In this document: positions 8,591-16,806 of the stretch, piece after piece
Layout: each line of letters starts with the position of its first letter
Position numbering within the stretch: the first letter of the stretch is position 1
From: Calditrichota bacterium
Lineage (GTDB): Bacteria; Calditrichota; Calditrichia; Calditrichales; Calditrichaceae
Direction: 5' to 3'
Assembly (NCBI GenBank): GCA_003854985.1
Contig: RQOG01000138.1
Location: 1-34,529, forward strand
DNA length: 34,529 nt
The notes under the pieces: generated by a model
What the model saw: only the letters and a program-made list of their open reading frames with translations
What the model was told of the DNA's origin: nothing
Databases searched by the model: none
Program-made: the position numbers and the translations under genes

Positions 8591-8752
8591 GTGAGTGAAA
8601 TATTAAAGACAAAAATCGGCAATAATTAGATTGAATATCAAATTTATAATAGATTTTTATACACTTTTAATTTTATTTATGTATGATAGTATAATAATTA
8701 ATACTCGATACTAAATGTTTAATAACCTATATTGAAAAACGGAAACGATGTT

Positions 8753-9580
8753 ATGACCATTTTAGAACAAATTAAAAACTTTTCGGATCGATTCGGGAAG
8801 AGCATCATTGTAAACGATGTTACCTGGCGCTACTATCGGCTCGGCACAGGCGCTCCTGTTCTTTGGCTCACCGGCGGGATGCGCCGGGCAGCGCTTGGCT
8901 TTGCTTTTATGGAACGGCTTGCAAAAAGTCATATCGTCATTGCTCCGGACTATCCACCGGTGTCTTCCATTAATGATTTCATGGGCGCCCTGGACGCTAT
9001 CCTGCAAAACGAAGATATAACGACTTTCACTTTGGCCGGGCAGTCCTATGGAGGAATGCTGGCGCAGGCCTATCTGGCGCACAAGGGCCCGGCGGTAGAG
9101 CGGCTCATACTATCCAGCGCCGGACCGGTAAATGCCATTGGCAAAGCCTGGATTCCTGCGTTGAATGCGGTCGTTGCCCTGGTGCGTATTTTACCGGAAA
9201 AGTTTGTTAAAAAACTGTTAACCGGCGAACTGCTTAAGCACGTTAATGTGCCCGCAGCCGAACGCGCTGAATGGTTAGAAATCATCAACGAACTTATGAA
9301 AAACGAATTATCGCGCGCCGATGCCGTATCGCATTTTACCGTCGCCGTCGATCTGTTAAAGCAAGGGCTGGCGGCGCCCGCCGCTTATCAATACTGGCCA
9401 GGCCGCGTCATCGTGATGAGCGCCAAAAATGATCCGACTCAGCGCAAACGGGATTTTCCGCTTTACGAACGGCTGTTCGGTCGCCCGGTGGAAACGCTGG
9501 ACATGGGCAGTCTGGGTCATACCGCGGCGCTTTTTAACCCGGAAAAGTATGTCGAATTGCTGGAACAAGCGCTTAGTTAA
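8753..9580 (+). CDS. Alpha/beta-hydrolase-fold protein
   Basis: A 275-aa protein if started at ATG 8753; a TTG seven codons upstream (8732) is possible but less likely. It shows the alpha/beta hydrolase fold: a GTGAPVLWLTGG oxyanion-side strand, nucleophile elbow GQSYGG (Ser98), acid in AKNDPTQ (Asp227) and catalytic His in LGHTAALFNP (His256). No signal peptide or membrane segment is seen, so it should be cytosolic. Substrate unknown; an esterase, peptidase or lactonase are all possible. It lies alone between two ~90-bp direct repeats, and parts of it (GCGCGC-type codons) are visibly richer in G+C than the flanking DNA. Both points suggest it may have arrived as a unit (inference). Confidence 0.85.
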   Translation: MTILEQIKNFSDRFGKSIIVNDVTWRYYRLGTGAPVLWLTGGMRRAALGFAFMERLAKSHIVIAPDYPPVSSINDFMGALDAILQNEDITTFTLAGQSYGGMLAQAYLAHKGPAVERLILSSAGPVNAIGKAWIPALNAVVALVRILPEKFVKKLLTGELLKHVNVPAAERAEWLEIINELMKNELSRADAVSHFTVAVDLLKQGLAAPAAYQYWPGRVIVMSAKNDPTQRKRDFPLYERLFGRPVETLDMGSLGHTAALFNPEKYVELLEQALS

Positions 9581-9677
9581 AAATGATATTGGTCAAATCT
9601 GATGATCCGGCAAATCAATAGTTTATTTCGCTTGGGGAATAATCGCCTTTGCGATGGGAATACGTGCAAAAAAAATA

Positions 9678-9767
9678 TCTTAACCATGATTTATTTGATT
9701 ATATGATGAACTATGATTTCAAGAATCAGAAAATCATTGAATCATACATATCAAAGTTCAGACAATG
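9678..9767. repeat. ~90-bp AT-rich direct repeat, copy B
   Basis: The second copy of the element at 8501-8590, in the same orientation and 1177 bp downstream; the longest exact block is in the ACCATGATTTATTTGATT region. The two copies bracket the alpha/beta hydrolase gene. No other full copy was found in the window. Confidence 0.7.
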
Positions 9768-9807
9768 ATGGCTGAACTATAAAGAATCCATAAATTATTT
9801 TTATACC

Positions 9808-10098
9808 ATGCCTATGAATCATAAAAAATTACCTTCAGCCGAGTCAATCACAGACCTTATAATTCAAGGTTTTCCTGAAGATAATAGGATCACCCCGGAG
9901 CGTTTTCATAAAAGGTTTTCAACGGCGGCGCCAATTAAACCGGATAACCCCGATGGCTGGCATTATGCGCCTTTATGTTCCGGTTCTTTTAAAGGTAGGA
10001 ACAGACATTACGTTTTTACACTGTTCCTTGGAGGCCGCGGATGGCTGATATATCCCGGCGGTCGTAAAGTATTTTTTTCATTTCGGGCGGAGGATTAA
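9808..10098 (+). CDS. Hypothetical 96-aa protein
   Basis: A 96-aa ORF with ATG at 9808 (a second in-frame ATG at 9814) and no clear Shine-Dalgarno site. I do not recognise it. The second half has an ordered-looking composition: a GWHYAPLCSGSFKGR stretch, a hydrophobic YVFTLFLGG, then GWLIYPGGRK, as in a small beta-rich domain. No transmembrane helix, signal peptide or catalytic motif is evident. It begins about 40 nt after repeat copy B. It could be a small accessory protein or a surviving fragment of a larger gene; the coding call itself is uncertain. Confidence 0.4.
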   Translation: MPMNHKKLPSAESITDLIIQGFPEDNRITPERFHKRFSTAAPIKPDNPDGWHYAPLCSGSFKGRNRHYVFTLFLGGRGWLIYPGGRKVFFSFRAED

Positions 10099-10236
10099 GA
10101 GGATAGTTTTAAAACCATTTTTATCTTTAACTCCTTTCGATAACATTATGGTTTCAAATTGCGCTTGCAGTCAATCGCTAAAAAGAATACTTTGCTTGTC
10201 AATAAGTTTTCAGTTAAATAATACCCGGAGTGTAAG

Positions 10237-12099
10237 ATGAAATCACATCGTTACAATCGTTTACTGGTCGGCGTTACGAGTTTAATACTGATCGGTTGTT
10301 TTACTTTTTTAACCGCCCAGCCGTCCGGCGGGCCTTACGGACCCACTCAGCAGGTCTATGACATTCCAAAAACTGCCGGCGCCGTTTATTATGTTTCTCC
10401 CGACGGCAAAGCGGAAGCGCCGGGCGAAAACCTTAATAATACCACGACCATCGAAGCCGCTATTGAGCGGGTAAAAACCGGCGACGTGATCATTTTGCGC
10501 GGCGGAATTTACCGCACGGGCAACCTGATTCTAAACCAGGGCATTACCATGCAGCCTTATAAAGATGAACAGCCGGTTCTAAAAGGCACTTATGTGGCTG
10601 AAGACTGGACTAACCTGGAAAACGGATTATGGATAACCAAATGGACGCGTCTGTTTCCATCCAAACCGCAGGACTGGTGGCGCCGGCACCGGGAAGGTAA
10701 AAAAACGCCCCAGCATCGCTTTAACAACGATATGGTTTTTGTAGACGGTAAATTCCTGCAATCGGCCGGATGGGAAGGCGAAGTGGATGAGAATTCCTAT
10801 TTTATCGATTATGAAACCGGCACGGTTTATATCGGCATTGATCCAACCGACCGGTTAGTTGAAATAACAGCCTTTAATATCGCCCTGCACCGGGTAACCG
10901 GTGAAGCGCATGGCAAAGCTTCGGACGGCATTGGACCGGTAATCAAAGGCATTACTTTTACGCAGTACGCATACCGGGCCATCGAAGTTGAAGGCACTGA
11001 GCCGAAGGGGATTTCAAAGGAAACGGAACATGGCAAGAAAGTGGTCGGCACGACTTTTGAACATTGCACTATATCTTATTGTTCGCGTGTAGCCGCTTAT
11101 CTTTTTGGCGACAAGCTGACTATCAGGCATTGCAAGGTCAGCGATACCAGCACCGAAGGCATTTATATTATCGCCTCTTCGGATGTACTGCTGGAAAAAA
11201 ATATTTTCACCCGTAATAACATCGAGAGAATTACCGGGTATTATCCCGCGGCGGTTAAAATATTCAATCAGAGTCACCGCGTTACCTGTAATGATAACCT
11301 GGTGATCGATCTTCCTTATTCCAACGGCATCTGGTACGATGTCGGCTGTGTGGACGGTGTATTCATCAATAACTGGATTCAGGACGTGGGAAATGTTGAT
11401 AAAAAGTTTAACACGAACCAGTTGTGGCCCAGCGATAACGGTTTCTTCTTCGAGATATCCAAGGGTGCTGTTTGCGCCGGGAATGTTTTTGTTAACTGCG
11501 ACCAGGGGATCTTCGTTTTAAACAGTTGTAATGTTAAGATATACAATAACACCTTTGTGAACAGTACGACCAGTATCGGACGCAATGCCCGCAGTGCACA
11601 GGGCGATCATTTTGGCTGGCATCCCAGCACCGGCGCCGATGTGGATAAACGTGACGGACATGTGTTTGTCAATAATCTGCTTACAGCCGACGAGAATTAT
11701 AAAAGACCGCTTCTTGCCGTCTGGCAGCCGCCGGAGATATGTGACCGGGTAACCAATCCCCAATTAAAAGAATTTGATCATAACGTTTATGTGAACCGTT
11801 CGGATAAATCGTCAAAACCTTTGATTCTGTGGAGTCCTGTAAAAAATGATCGTTGCCAGCTAATGCTGGAATCGCTTGAAGAATTGAATAAACTTCATCC
11901 TCAGTTTTTAAAAAACAGCCTTTATTTATCAGGCTATAACGGTCCGTTGTTTAAAGGTCCGGTGCTGGGAAATTATACATTGTTGAAAGGTTTTCCGGGA
12001 TTGAAAACGGCAAGGGAAATTCCGGACGAAATAAGAAAGTATATTAACAGGGAAAGTAAAGAAAAAAAATATATCGGCGCTTTTCCCAATATCGAATAA
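10237..12099 (+). CDS. Exported right-handed beta-helix protein (pectate-lyase-like)
   Basis: A 620-aa exported protein; GGAG lies about 6 nt before the ATG. The N-terminus is a signal sequence with two readings: a lipobox LIGC at residues 18-21 (lipoprotein) or signal peptidase I cleavage after LTA-Q. Then comes the typical opening of polysaccharide-lyase-like helices, YYVSPDGKAEAPGEN, AAIERVKTGDVIILRGGIYR. Repeated coils follow, such as IRHCKVSDTSTEGIYIIASSDVLLEKNIF, VFINNWIQ, CAGNVFVNCDQGIFVLNSCNVKIYNNTFVN and VFVNNLL. This fold is shared by pectate and alginate lyases, epimerases and many non-catalytic surface proteins; no diagnostic catalytic residues can be assigned by eye. It probably acts on or binds polysaccharide at the cell surface. 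It appears monocistronic, with a terminator candidate behind it. Confidence 0.85.
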   Translation: MKSHRYNRLLVGVTSLILIGCFTFLTAQPSGGPYGPTQQVYDIPKTAGAVYYVSPDGKAEAPGENLNNTTTIEAAIERVKTGDVIILRGGIYRTGNLILNQGITMQPYKDEQPVLKGTYVAEDWTNLENGLWITKWTRLFPSKPQDWWRRHREGKKTPQHRFNNDMVFVDGKFLQSAGWEGEVDENSYFIDYETGTVYIGIDPTDRLVEITAFNIALHRVTGEAHGKASDGIGPVIKGITFTQYAYRAIEVEGTEPKGISKETEHGKKVVGTTFEHCTISYCSRVAAYLFGDKLTIRHCKVSDTSTEGIYIIASSDVLLEKNIFTRNNIERITGYYPAAVKIFNQSHRVTCNDNLVIDLPYSNGIWYDVGCVDGVFINNWIQDVGNVDKKFNTNQLWPSDNGFFFEISKGAVCAGNVFVNCDQGIFVLNSCNVKIYNNTFVNSTTSIGRNARSAQGDHFGWHPSTGADVDKRDGHVFVNNLLTADENYKRPLLAVWQPPEICDRVTNPQLKEFDHNVYVNRSDKSSKPLILWSPVKNDRCQLMLESLEELNKLHPQFLKNSLYLSGYNGPLFKGPVLGNYTLLKGFPGLKTAREIPDEIRKYINRESKEKKYIGAFPNIE

Positions 12100-12144
12100 G
12101 ATCATCAAATACAATTGCCGGAAATGAATCGGTGTTGTTTTTTT

Positions 12145-12256
12145 GAATGGATATTAATCAGGATTGGCGCGCAGTTTTGCTTTTGATGCAAAGCTTTTAT
12201 AGCGGTGAAGCGAATTGATTTATCACTATTCTGATTGATATCCGTTTTTGTTTTTT
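12145..12256 (+). terminator. Long stem-loop with T-run after the beta-helix gene
   Basis: Bases 12149-12164 and 12228-12243 are inverted repeats (14 of 16 Watson-Crick, the other two GU-type in RNA). They enclose about 63 nt containing a smaller TTTGC/GCAAA hairpin, and are followed at once by GTTTTTGTTTTTT. This can serve as a terminator or a structured 3' end for the beta-helix transcript. Confidence 0.45.
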
Positions 12257-12489
12257 CCATATCAATTGAAGATTTTTTTTATTTCATAAAATTTTATTAG
12301 GAATAATTCCAAAAAATTTCATAAATTTGGATTCGGTATTTGCAGAATTACTGTTAATTCTGAATTATGCATGATTTATCTATCATCATAATTCCACGAA
12401 AATGTATTGTTCTTTGTTTTGGTTAGGCTCGAATCGAAATAAAACCTGTTTAAAATTTTGTTAAATAAGAGGAAGTAAAGGAAATATAT
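12257..12489. other. AT-rich non-coding leader before the DksA-like gene
   Basis: No ORF with coding character, repeat or RNA gene was recognised in this stretch. It lies between the terminator candidate and the DksA/TraR-like gene and should contain that gene's promoter, but no clear -35/-10 pair could be chosen among the many AT-rich hexamers. AAGGAA just before the ATG at 12490 supplies the ribosome binding site. Confidence 0.5.
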
Positions 12490-12885
12490 ATGGATAAAAA
12501 GACCTTGTTAAAATTTAAAAACCTTTTGCTTGAAAAAAGAAAGAGCGCGCTTGAAGAACATGATGTTCTTAAAAGTATTATCAATGGCACCGGCGATGAA
12601 GAAACGGATTTCTCAAGGTATTCTTCCCATCTGGCCGACGATAGTTCGGACTCATCAAGCAGGGAAGAGGCTTTTTACCACCTATCCCGTGAAAATACCT
12701 ATATACAAAAAATAGATGAAGCGCTGGAAGCCATAGAGCAGGGCACTTATGGCCGTTGCCGGGTCTGTGGTCAGGAAATTTCCGAAGAGCGCCTGATGGC
12801 TGTTCCAACAACCTCGATTTGTGTTCCCTGTAAAACCAAGCAGGAAAAGAACAAAAAATCATCTTCCGAAGAGCCGGGCAGTTGA
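12490..12885 (+). CDS. DksA/TraR-family C4 zinc-finger protein
   Basis: A 131-aa protein with a helical, charged N-terminal region, an acidic Ser-rich middle (LADDSSDSSSREEA), and a C-terminal zinc finger with Cys90, Cys93, Cys111 and Cys114 (GRCRVCGQEI and ICVPCK). All four ligands are present. The family includes DksA, which binds the RNA polymerase secondary channel and works with ppGpp, as well as shorter TraR/YbiI types. The length and the four-Cys set fit DksA-like proteins that are common in Gram-positive and FCB bacteria (sometimes called YteA/YocK-like). The exact role here is not certain. It stands apart from its neighbours, with a possible terminator after it. Confidence 0.88.
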   Translation: MDKKTLLKFKNLLLEKRKSALEEHDVLKSIINGTGDEETDFSRYSSHLADDSSDSSSREEAFYHLSRENTYIQKIDEALEAIEQGTYGRCRVCGQEISEERLMAVPTTSICVPCKTKQEKNKKSSSEEPGS

Positions 12886-12962
12886 TTAACAGCGTTATTG
12901 CCTTTACCAAACAAAGTTTGTGCCGGATTAGTTTTCAAAAAATCAGCTGTTAAAATAATTTT
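12886..12962 (+). terminator. Possible terminator after the DksA-like gene
   Basis: TTAACAGC directly after the stop codon is complementary to GCTGTTAA at 12946-12953. An inner ACAAA/TTTGT hairpin lies between them, and AATAATTTTT follows. The loop is long, so this is a weak candidate. Confidence 0.3.
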
Positions 12963-13052
12963 TAGGGAATATCTAAAATTTTTCTAAAAAATATCATATA
13001 TTAAGCCTTAGAAATATTTCCGCTAAAGAGTAGAACAAAAAGGAGAGAGGAA

Positions 13053-15584
13053 TTGATCAGAACTCCAAAAATTAAGAAAAAAAATCCCAATAAATTGCTG
13101 GGCATACTTTCACCGACGACCAATGAACTTCTTTCCAATGATGTGGAAACTCTTCAGAAAAATTTTGTTAACCATTTGGAATTTTCTCAGGCTAAAGATA
13201 AATTCTCCGCTACCAAATATGATTATTTTGAATGCCTTGTTTATACCCTGCGGGACAGACTTTTTGAACGATGGATTGAAACGCAGCAGGCCTATTACCG
13301 CAAAGATGTTAAACGTGTCTATTATATTTCGATGGAATACATGATGGGCCGGCTATTATGTAACGCCATTTTAAATCTTGGAATAAAAAATACTATAAGC
13401 CAGGCATTATGGGAGCTGGGATTAGATTTGGAAGAATTACATAACCTGGAGTATGATGCCGGCCTGGGAAACGGAGGATTAGGAAGACTGGCCGCCTGTT
13501 TTCTGGACTCTATGGCAACCCTGCAATATCCGGCTTATGGCTATGGTATTAGGTATGAATACGGGATTTTTTCACAGAAAATCCAGGATGGATTCCAGAT
13601 CGAAACCGCCGATCCGTGGTTGCGTTACGGGAATCCATGGGAAATAGAACGCAGGGAATTTAATTATTGTGTTAAATTTTATGGCCGGGTAGAAAATACG
13701 AAAGACGGAAAAGGAAATACGGTAAGCAAATGGGTAGATACGGATGATATATATGCCGTAGGTTATGATACACCCATTCCCGGTTACAGGAACAATACGG
13801 TTAATAATCTTCGTCTGTGGTCCGCAAAAGCCAGCAGGGAATTTAATCTCGAATATTTCAATCATGGCGATTATGACCGGGCGCTGGAAGAAAAAATACA
13901 ATCGGAAGTGGTTTCCAAGGTGCTTTATCCCCGCGATGATTTTATCGAAGGGCGGGAATTGAGATTAAAACAGGAGTATTTTCTTGTTTCGGCGACTTTG
14001 CAGGACATCATCAGGCGTTATAAGAAGGCCCATAAAAATTTTAAGGATTTTCCGGATAAAGTCGCGATTCAACTGAATGATACGCATCCGGCGCTGTGTA
14101 TACCGGAATTAATGCGTCTGTTAATTGATCAGGAAAATATGACCTGGAATGACGCCTGGAAGATTTGTAACAAGACATTTGCCTACACCAATCATACGAT
14201 TTTGCAGGAAGCGCTGGAAACCTGGCGCACCAACCTGATGGAATCGCTGCTGCCCAGACACTTACAGATCATCTACGAAATCAACCAGCGGCTTTTAACA
14301 ACGATTCAGAAAAAATATCCTAAAGATGTGAACCGGCTGCAACGAATGTCTTTAATTGAAGAAGGCGATGAAAGAAAAGTGCGGATGGCTCACCTGGCTA
14401 TAACAGGCAGCTATTCTGTAAACGGCGTCGCTAAGTTGCACACAGAGATTCTCAAGACCAAAGTATTTAAAGATTTTTATGATATCTGGCCGGAACGTTT
14501 TAACAATAAAACAAACGGTATTACGCCAAGACGCTGGTTAAAACTAGCCAATCCCGGTCTGTCGGACCTGATAACCGAAGTAATCGGCGAGAACTGGATA
14601 ACCGACCTGGCGGAATTGAAAAAGCTTGAAAAATATATGAATGATAAATCCTTTCAGGAACGCTGGCAGAAAGTAAAAGAAGCGAGAAAGCAACATCTGG
14701 CGGCATGTATTTCATATCACTTGAAATGTAAAATTGATCCGCAGTCCATGTATGACTGCCAGATTAAACGCATTCACGAATATAAACGGCAGCTGCTTAA
14801 CCTTCTTTATGTAATCACTGTTTATAACAGAATACTGGAAAAAAGTTATACACCGGCTGGACCAAGAACCTTTATATTTTCAGGAAAAGCGGCGCCGGGA
14901 TATATGGTTGCCAAACTAATCATTAAACTGATTAATTCAGTGGCCGATGTGGTTAACCACGAAACGAAAACCAATAAATTGATTAAGCTTATTTTTATAC
15001 CTGATTATTCGGTAAGTATGGCCGAACTTATCATTCCTGCCGCAGAACTTTCCGAGCAGATTTCCACCGCCGGTATGGAAGCTTCGGGCACAGGCAATAT
15101 GAAATTTTCCTTAAACGGCGCTGTAACGATCGGAACATTAGACGGGGCTAATGTTGAAATCCGGGAAGAAGTCGGGGAAGATAATATTTTTATCTTTGGT
15201 TTAACGGCGGAGCAGGTTCTAAAAAAACGAGACGGCGGGTACAATCCTTCTCTGATTTATGAAAAAGACAGCGAATTAAAACAGGCGCTGGATCAGATTA
15301 AGAATGGATATTTCTGTAAATCTCAACCCGATTTGTTTAAACCACTCATCGAGCCGCTCTTAAAACAGGATTATTACATGTTATTGGCCGATTACAGGTC
15401 CTATATAGAGATGCAGGAAAAAGTAGCCGACGCTTACAAGGATAAAATTAAATGGGCGGTAAAATCCATCATGAATTCAGCGAATTGCGGCCGGTTTTCC
15501 AGTGACCGGACAATCAAAGAATATGCAGAGAATATCTGGAAGGTGAAACCGTTGCCGATTAAGTTACAACAGGTAGATCAATAG
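13053..15584 (+). CDS. glgP: Glycogen/starch phosphorylase (GT35)
   Basis: An 843-aa cytosolic enzyme that phosphorolyses alpha-1,4-glucan chain ends to glucose-1-phosphate. The start is TTG at 13053: AGGAGAG lies about 6 nt upstream, while the first internal ATG is nearly 100 codons in, inside the conserved YYISMEYMMGR block. Family landmarks run throughout: ISMEYMMGRLL, DAGLGNGGLGRLAACFLDS, VAIQLNDTHPAL, NNKTNGITPRRWL, IKRIHEYKRQLLN, and the PLP site EASGTGNMKFSLNGA with the Schiff-base Lys684, followed by GTLDGANVEI. Length is normal (about 800-850). It should feed glucose-1-phosphate to glycolysis or nucleotide-sugar synthesis, possibly including the glycosyltransferase at 24167 (inference). 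Only 57 nt separate it from the TerC-like gene. Confidence 0.97.
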   Translation: MIRTPKIKKKNPNKLLGILSPTTNELLSNDVETLQKNFVNHLEFSQAKDKFSATKYDYFECLVYTLRDRLFERWIETQQAYYRKDVKRVYYISMEYMMGRLLCNAILNLGIKNTISQALWELGLDLEELHNLEYDAGLGNGGLGRLAACFLDSMATLQYPAYGYGIRYEYGIFSQKIQDGFQIETADPWLRYGNPWEIERREFNYCVKFYGRVENTKDGKGNTVSKWVDTDDIYAVGYDTPIPGYRNNTVNNLRLWSAKASREFNLEYFNHGDYDRALEEKIQSEVVSKVLYPRDDFIEGRELRLKQEYFLVSATLQDIIRRYKKAHKNFKDFPDKVAIQLNDTHPALCIPELMRLLIDQENMTWNDAWKICNKTFAYTNHTILQEALETWRTNLMESLLPRHLQIIYEINQRLLTTIQKKYPKDVNRLQRMSLIEEGDERKVRMAHLAITGSYSVNGVAKLHTEILKTKVFKDFYDIWPERFNNKTNGITPRRWLKLANPGLSDLITEVIGENWITDLAELKKLEKYMNDKSFQERWQKVKEARKQHLAACISYHLKCKIDPQSMYDCQIKRIHEYKRQLLNLLYVITVYNRILEKSYTPAGPRTFIFSGKAAPGYMVAKLIIKLINSVADVVNHETKTNKLIKLIFIPDYSVSMAELIIPAAELSEQISTAGMEASGTGNMKFSLNGAVTIGTLDGANVEIREEVGEDNIFIFGLTAEQVLKKRDGGYNPSLIYEKDSELKQALDQIKNGYFCKSQPDLFKPLIEPLLKQDYYMLLADYRSYIEMQEKVADAYKDKIKWAVKSIMNSANCGRFSSDRTIKEYAENIWKVKPLPIKLQQVDQ

Positions 15585-15641
15585 AAATTATCGGCAGGCA
15601 TAGAATATATTGCGAAACTAATTGCACTGGAAGAATTTAAT

Positions 15642-16631
15642 ATGATCCTATTTATCTGGTCCGGTTTTATACTGCTCATTCTTATATTTCTGGCTCTTGA
15701 TCTGGGCGTATTTCACCGAAAATCTCATGCATTGTCAATCCGGGAAGCGTTGGGCTGGACGGCCGTTTGGATAACTTTAGCCTTACTTTTTAATCTGTTA
15801 ATCTTTGTGATGTACAGTCAAAACTGGCTGGGCATCAGCCAGCGCGGTGACCTGATTGTCAGCGGTCAACAGGCGGCTCTGGAGTTTTTTACGGGTTACC
15901 TGATAGAAAAGTCCCTTAGTCTCGATAACATATTTATTATTGCTTTGATTTTCAGTTATTTTACCGTGCAACTCAGGTTTCAGCATCGGGTTTTATACTG
16001 GGGTATCTTAGGCGCTATTATTATGAGAGGTATAATGATCGGACTCGGCGTTGCCCTGGTGAAATCCTTTAGCTGGATGAATTATGTTTTTGGGATATTC
16101 CTTATTTTCACGGCGGTTAAAATGCTTGTATCGCGGCATGATAATTTGGAGCCGGATAAAAATCCCGTTGTTAAATTAGCCCGCCGAATCTTTCCGGTTA
16201 CAGACCGTTTTCATGAAGAAAAATTCTGGATAAAAGGACCGGGCCGATCGGTTTTGCTGACTCCGTTATTTATCGTACTTTTACTTATAGAAAGTTCGGA
16301 TGTTATGTTTGCAATAGATTCCATTCCGGCTATATTTGCTGTCACTCAGGATCCATTTATTATTTTCACATCCAATATCTTCGCCATTCTCGGTTTAAGG
16401 GCGCTTTATTTTGCCCTGGCCGCTGTTATTGAAAAATTTCGCTACCTGAAGATGAGCCTTGTTTTTCTGCTTGCCTATATGGGCGTTAAAATGATTATTA
16501 TAAAGCATTTTCATATTCCGGTCTGGGTTTCTCTGGTAATTATTCTGGGTATTCTTTCGGTAGGAATTATTGCTTCTGTCTGGTATACGCATCAGGATAC
16601 CGCCAGGCTCCAGCCTCCCCCCGATTTATAG
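15642..16631 (+). CDS. TerC/Alx-family integral membrane protein
   Basis: A 329-aa protein with about nine hydrophobic segments and the TerC signature. Acidic residues lie within membrane helices: FFTGYLIEKSLSLDNIFI in the first conserved block and ESSDVMFAIDSIPAIFAVTQDPFI in the second, then NIFAILGLRALYF. Members with this length and N-terminus (WSGFILLILIFLALDLGVFHRK) resemble Alx, implicated in Mn2+ export; others are linked to tellurite resistance or metal loading of exported proteins. The metal is not shown by sequence. GGAAG about 8 nt upstream supports the ATG. The 57-nt gap to glgP is too short for the yybP-ykoY manganese riboswitch that often precedes alx, so co-transcription with glgP is likely. 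Confidence 0.9.
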   Translation: MILFIWSGFILLILIFLALDLGVFHRKSHALSIREALGWTAVWITLALLFNLLIFVMYSQNWLGISQRGDLIVSGQQAALEFFTGYLIEKSLSLDNIFIIALIFSYFTVQLRFQHRVLYWGILGAIIMRGIMIGLGVALVKSFSWMNYVFGIFLIFTAVKMLVSRHDNLEPDKNPVVKLARRIFPVTDRFHEEKFWIKGPGRSVLLTPLFIVLLLIESSDVMFAIDSIPAIFAVTQDPFIIFTSNIFAILGLRALYFALAAVIEKFRYLKMSLVFLLAYMGVKMIIIKHFHIPVWVSLVIILGILSVGIIASVWYTHQDTARLQPPPDL

Positions 16632-16806
16632 GATAATATTTTTATATGCCTGGTTTGAGTAAATGAAGAATATTAATAAGTATTCTTATGCTTGTCGGCT
16701 TTGCAGACTTACTGTATTTTGTCCCAACGGAACTCATTTGGAGGAATTCTGGATTTTTAATATTTAGAATTTTATGCTTATAATTCATCGGTTTTTTAAA
16801 ACTAAT

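Noticed and set aside
15585..15641. Possible yybP-ykoY manganese riboswitch before the TerC/Alx-like gene
   Set aside because: Only 57 nt separate it from glgP, too short for that riboswitch, and no conserved loop sequence was seen.
16666..16687. AAGAATA/TATTCTT hairpin between the convergent TerC-like and permease genes
   Set aside because: A 7-bp mostly AT stem with an 8-nt loop and no T-run on either strand; too weak to call a bidirectional terminator.
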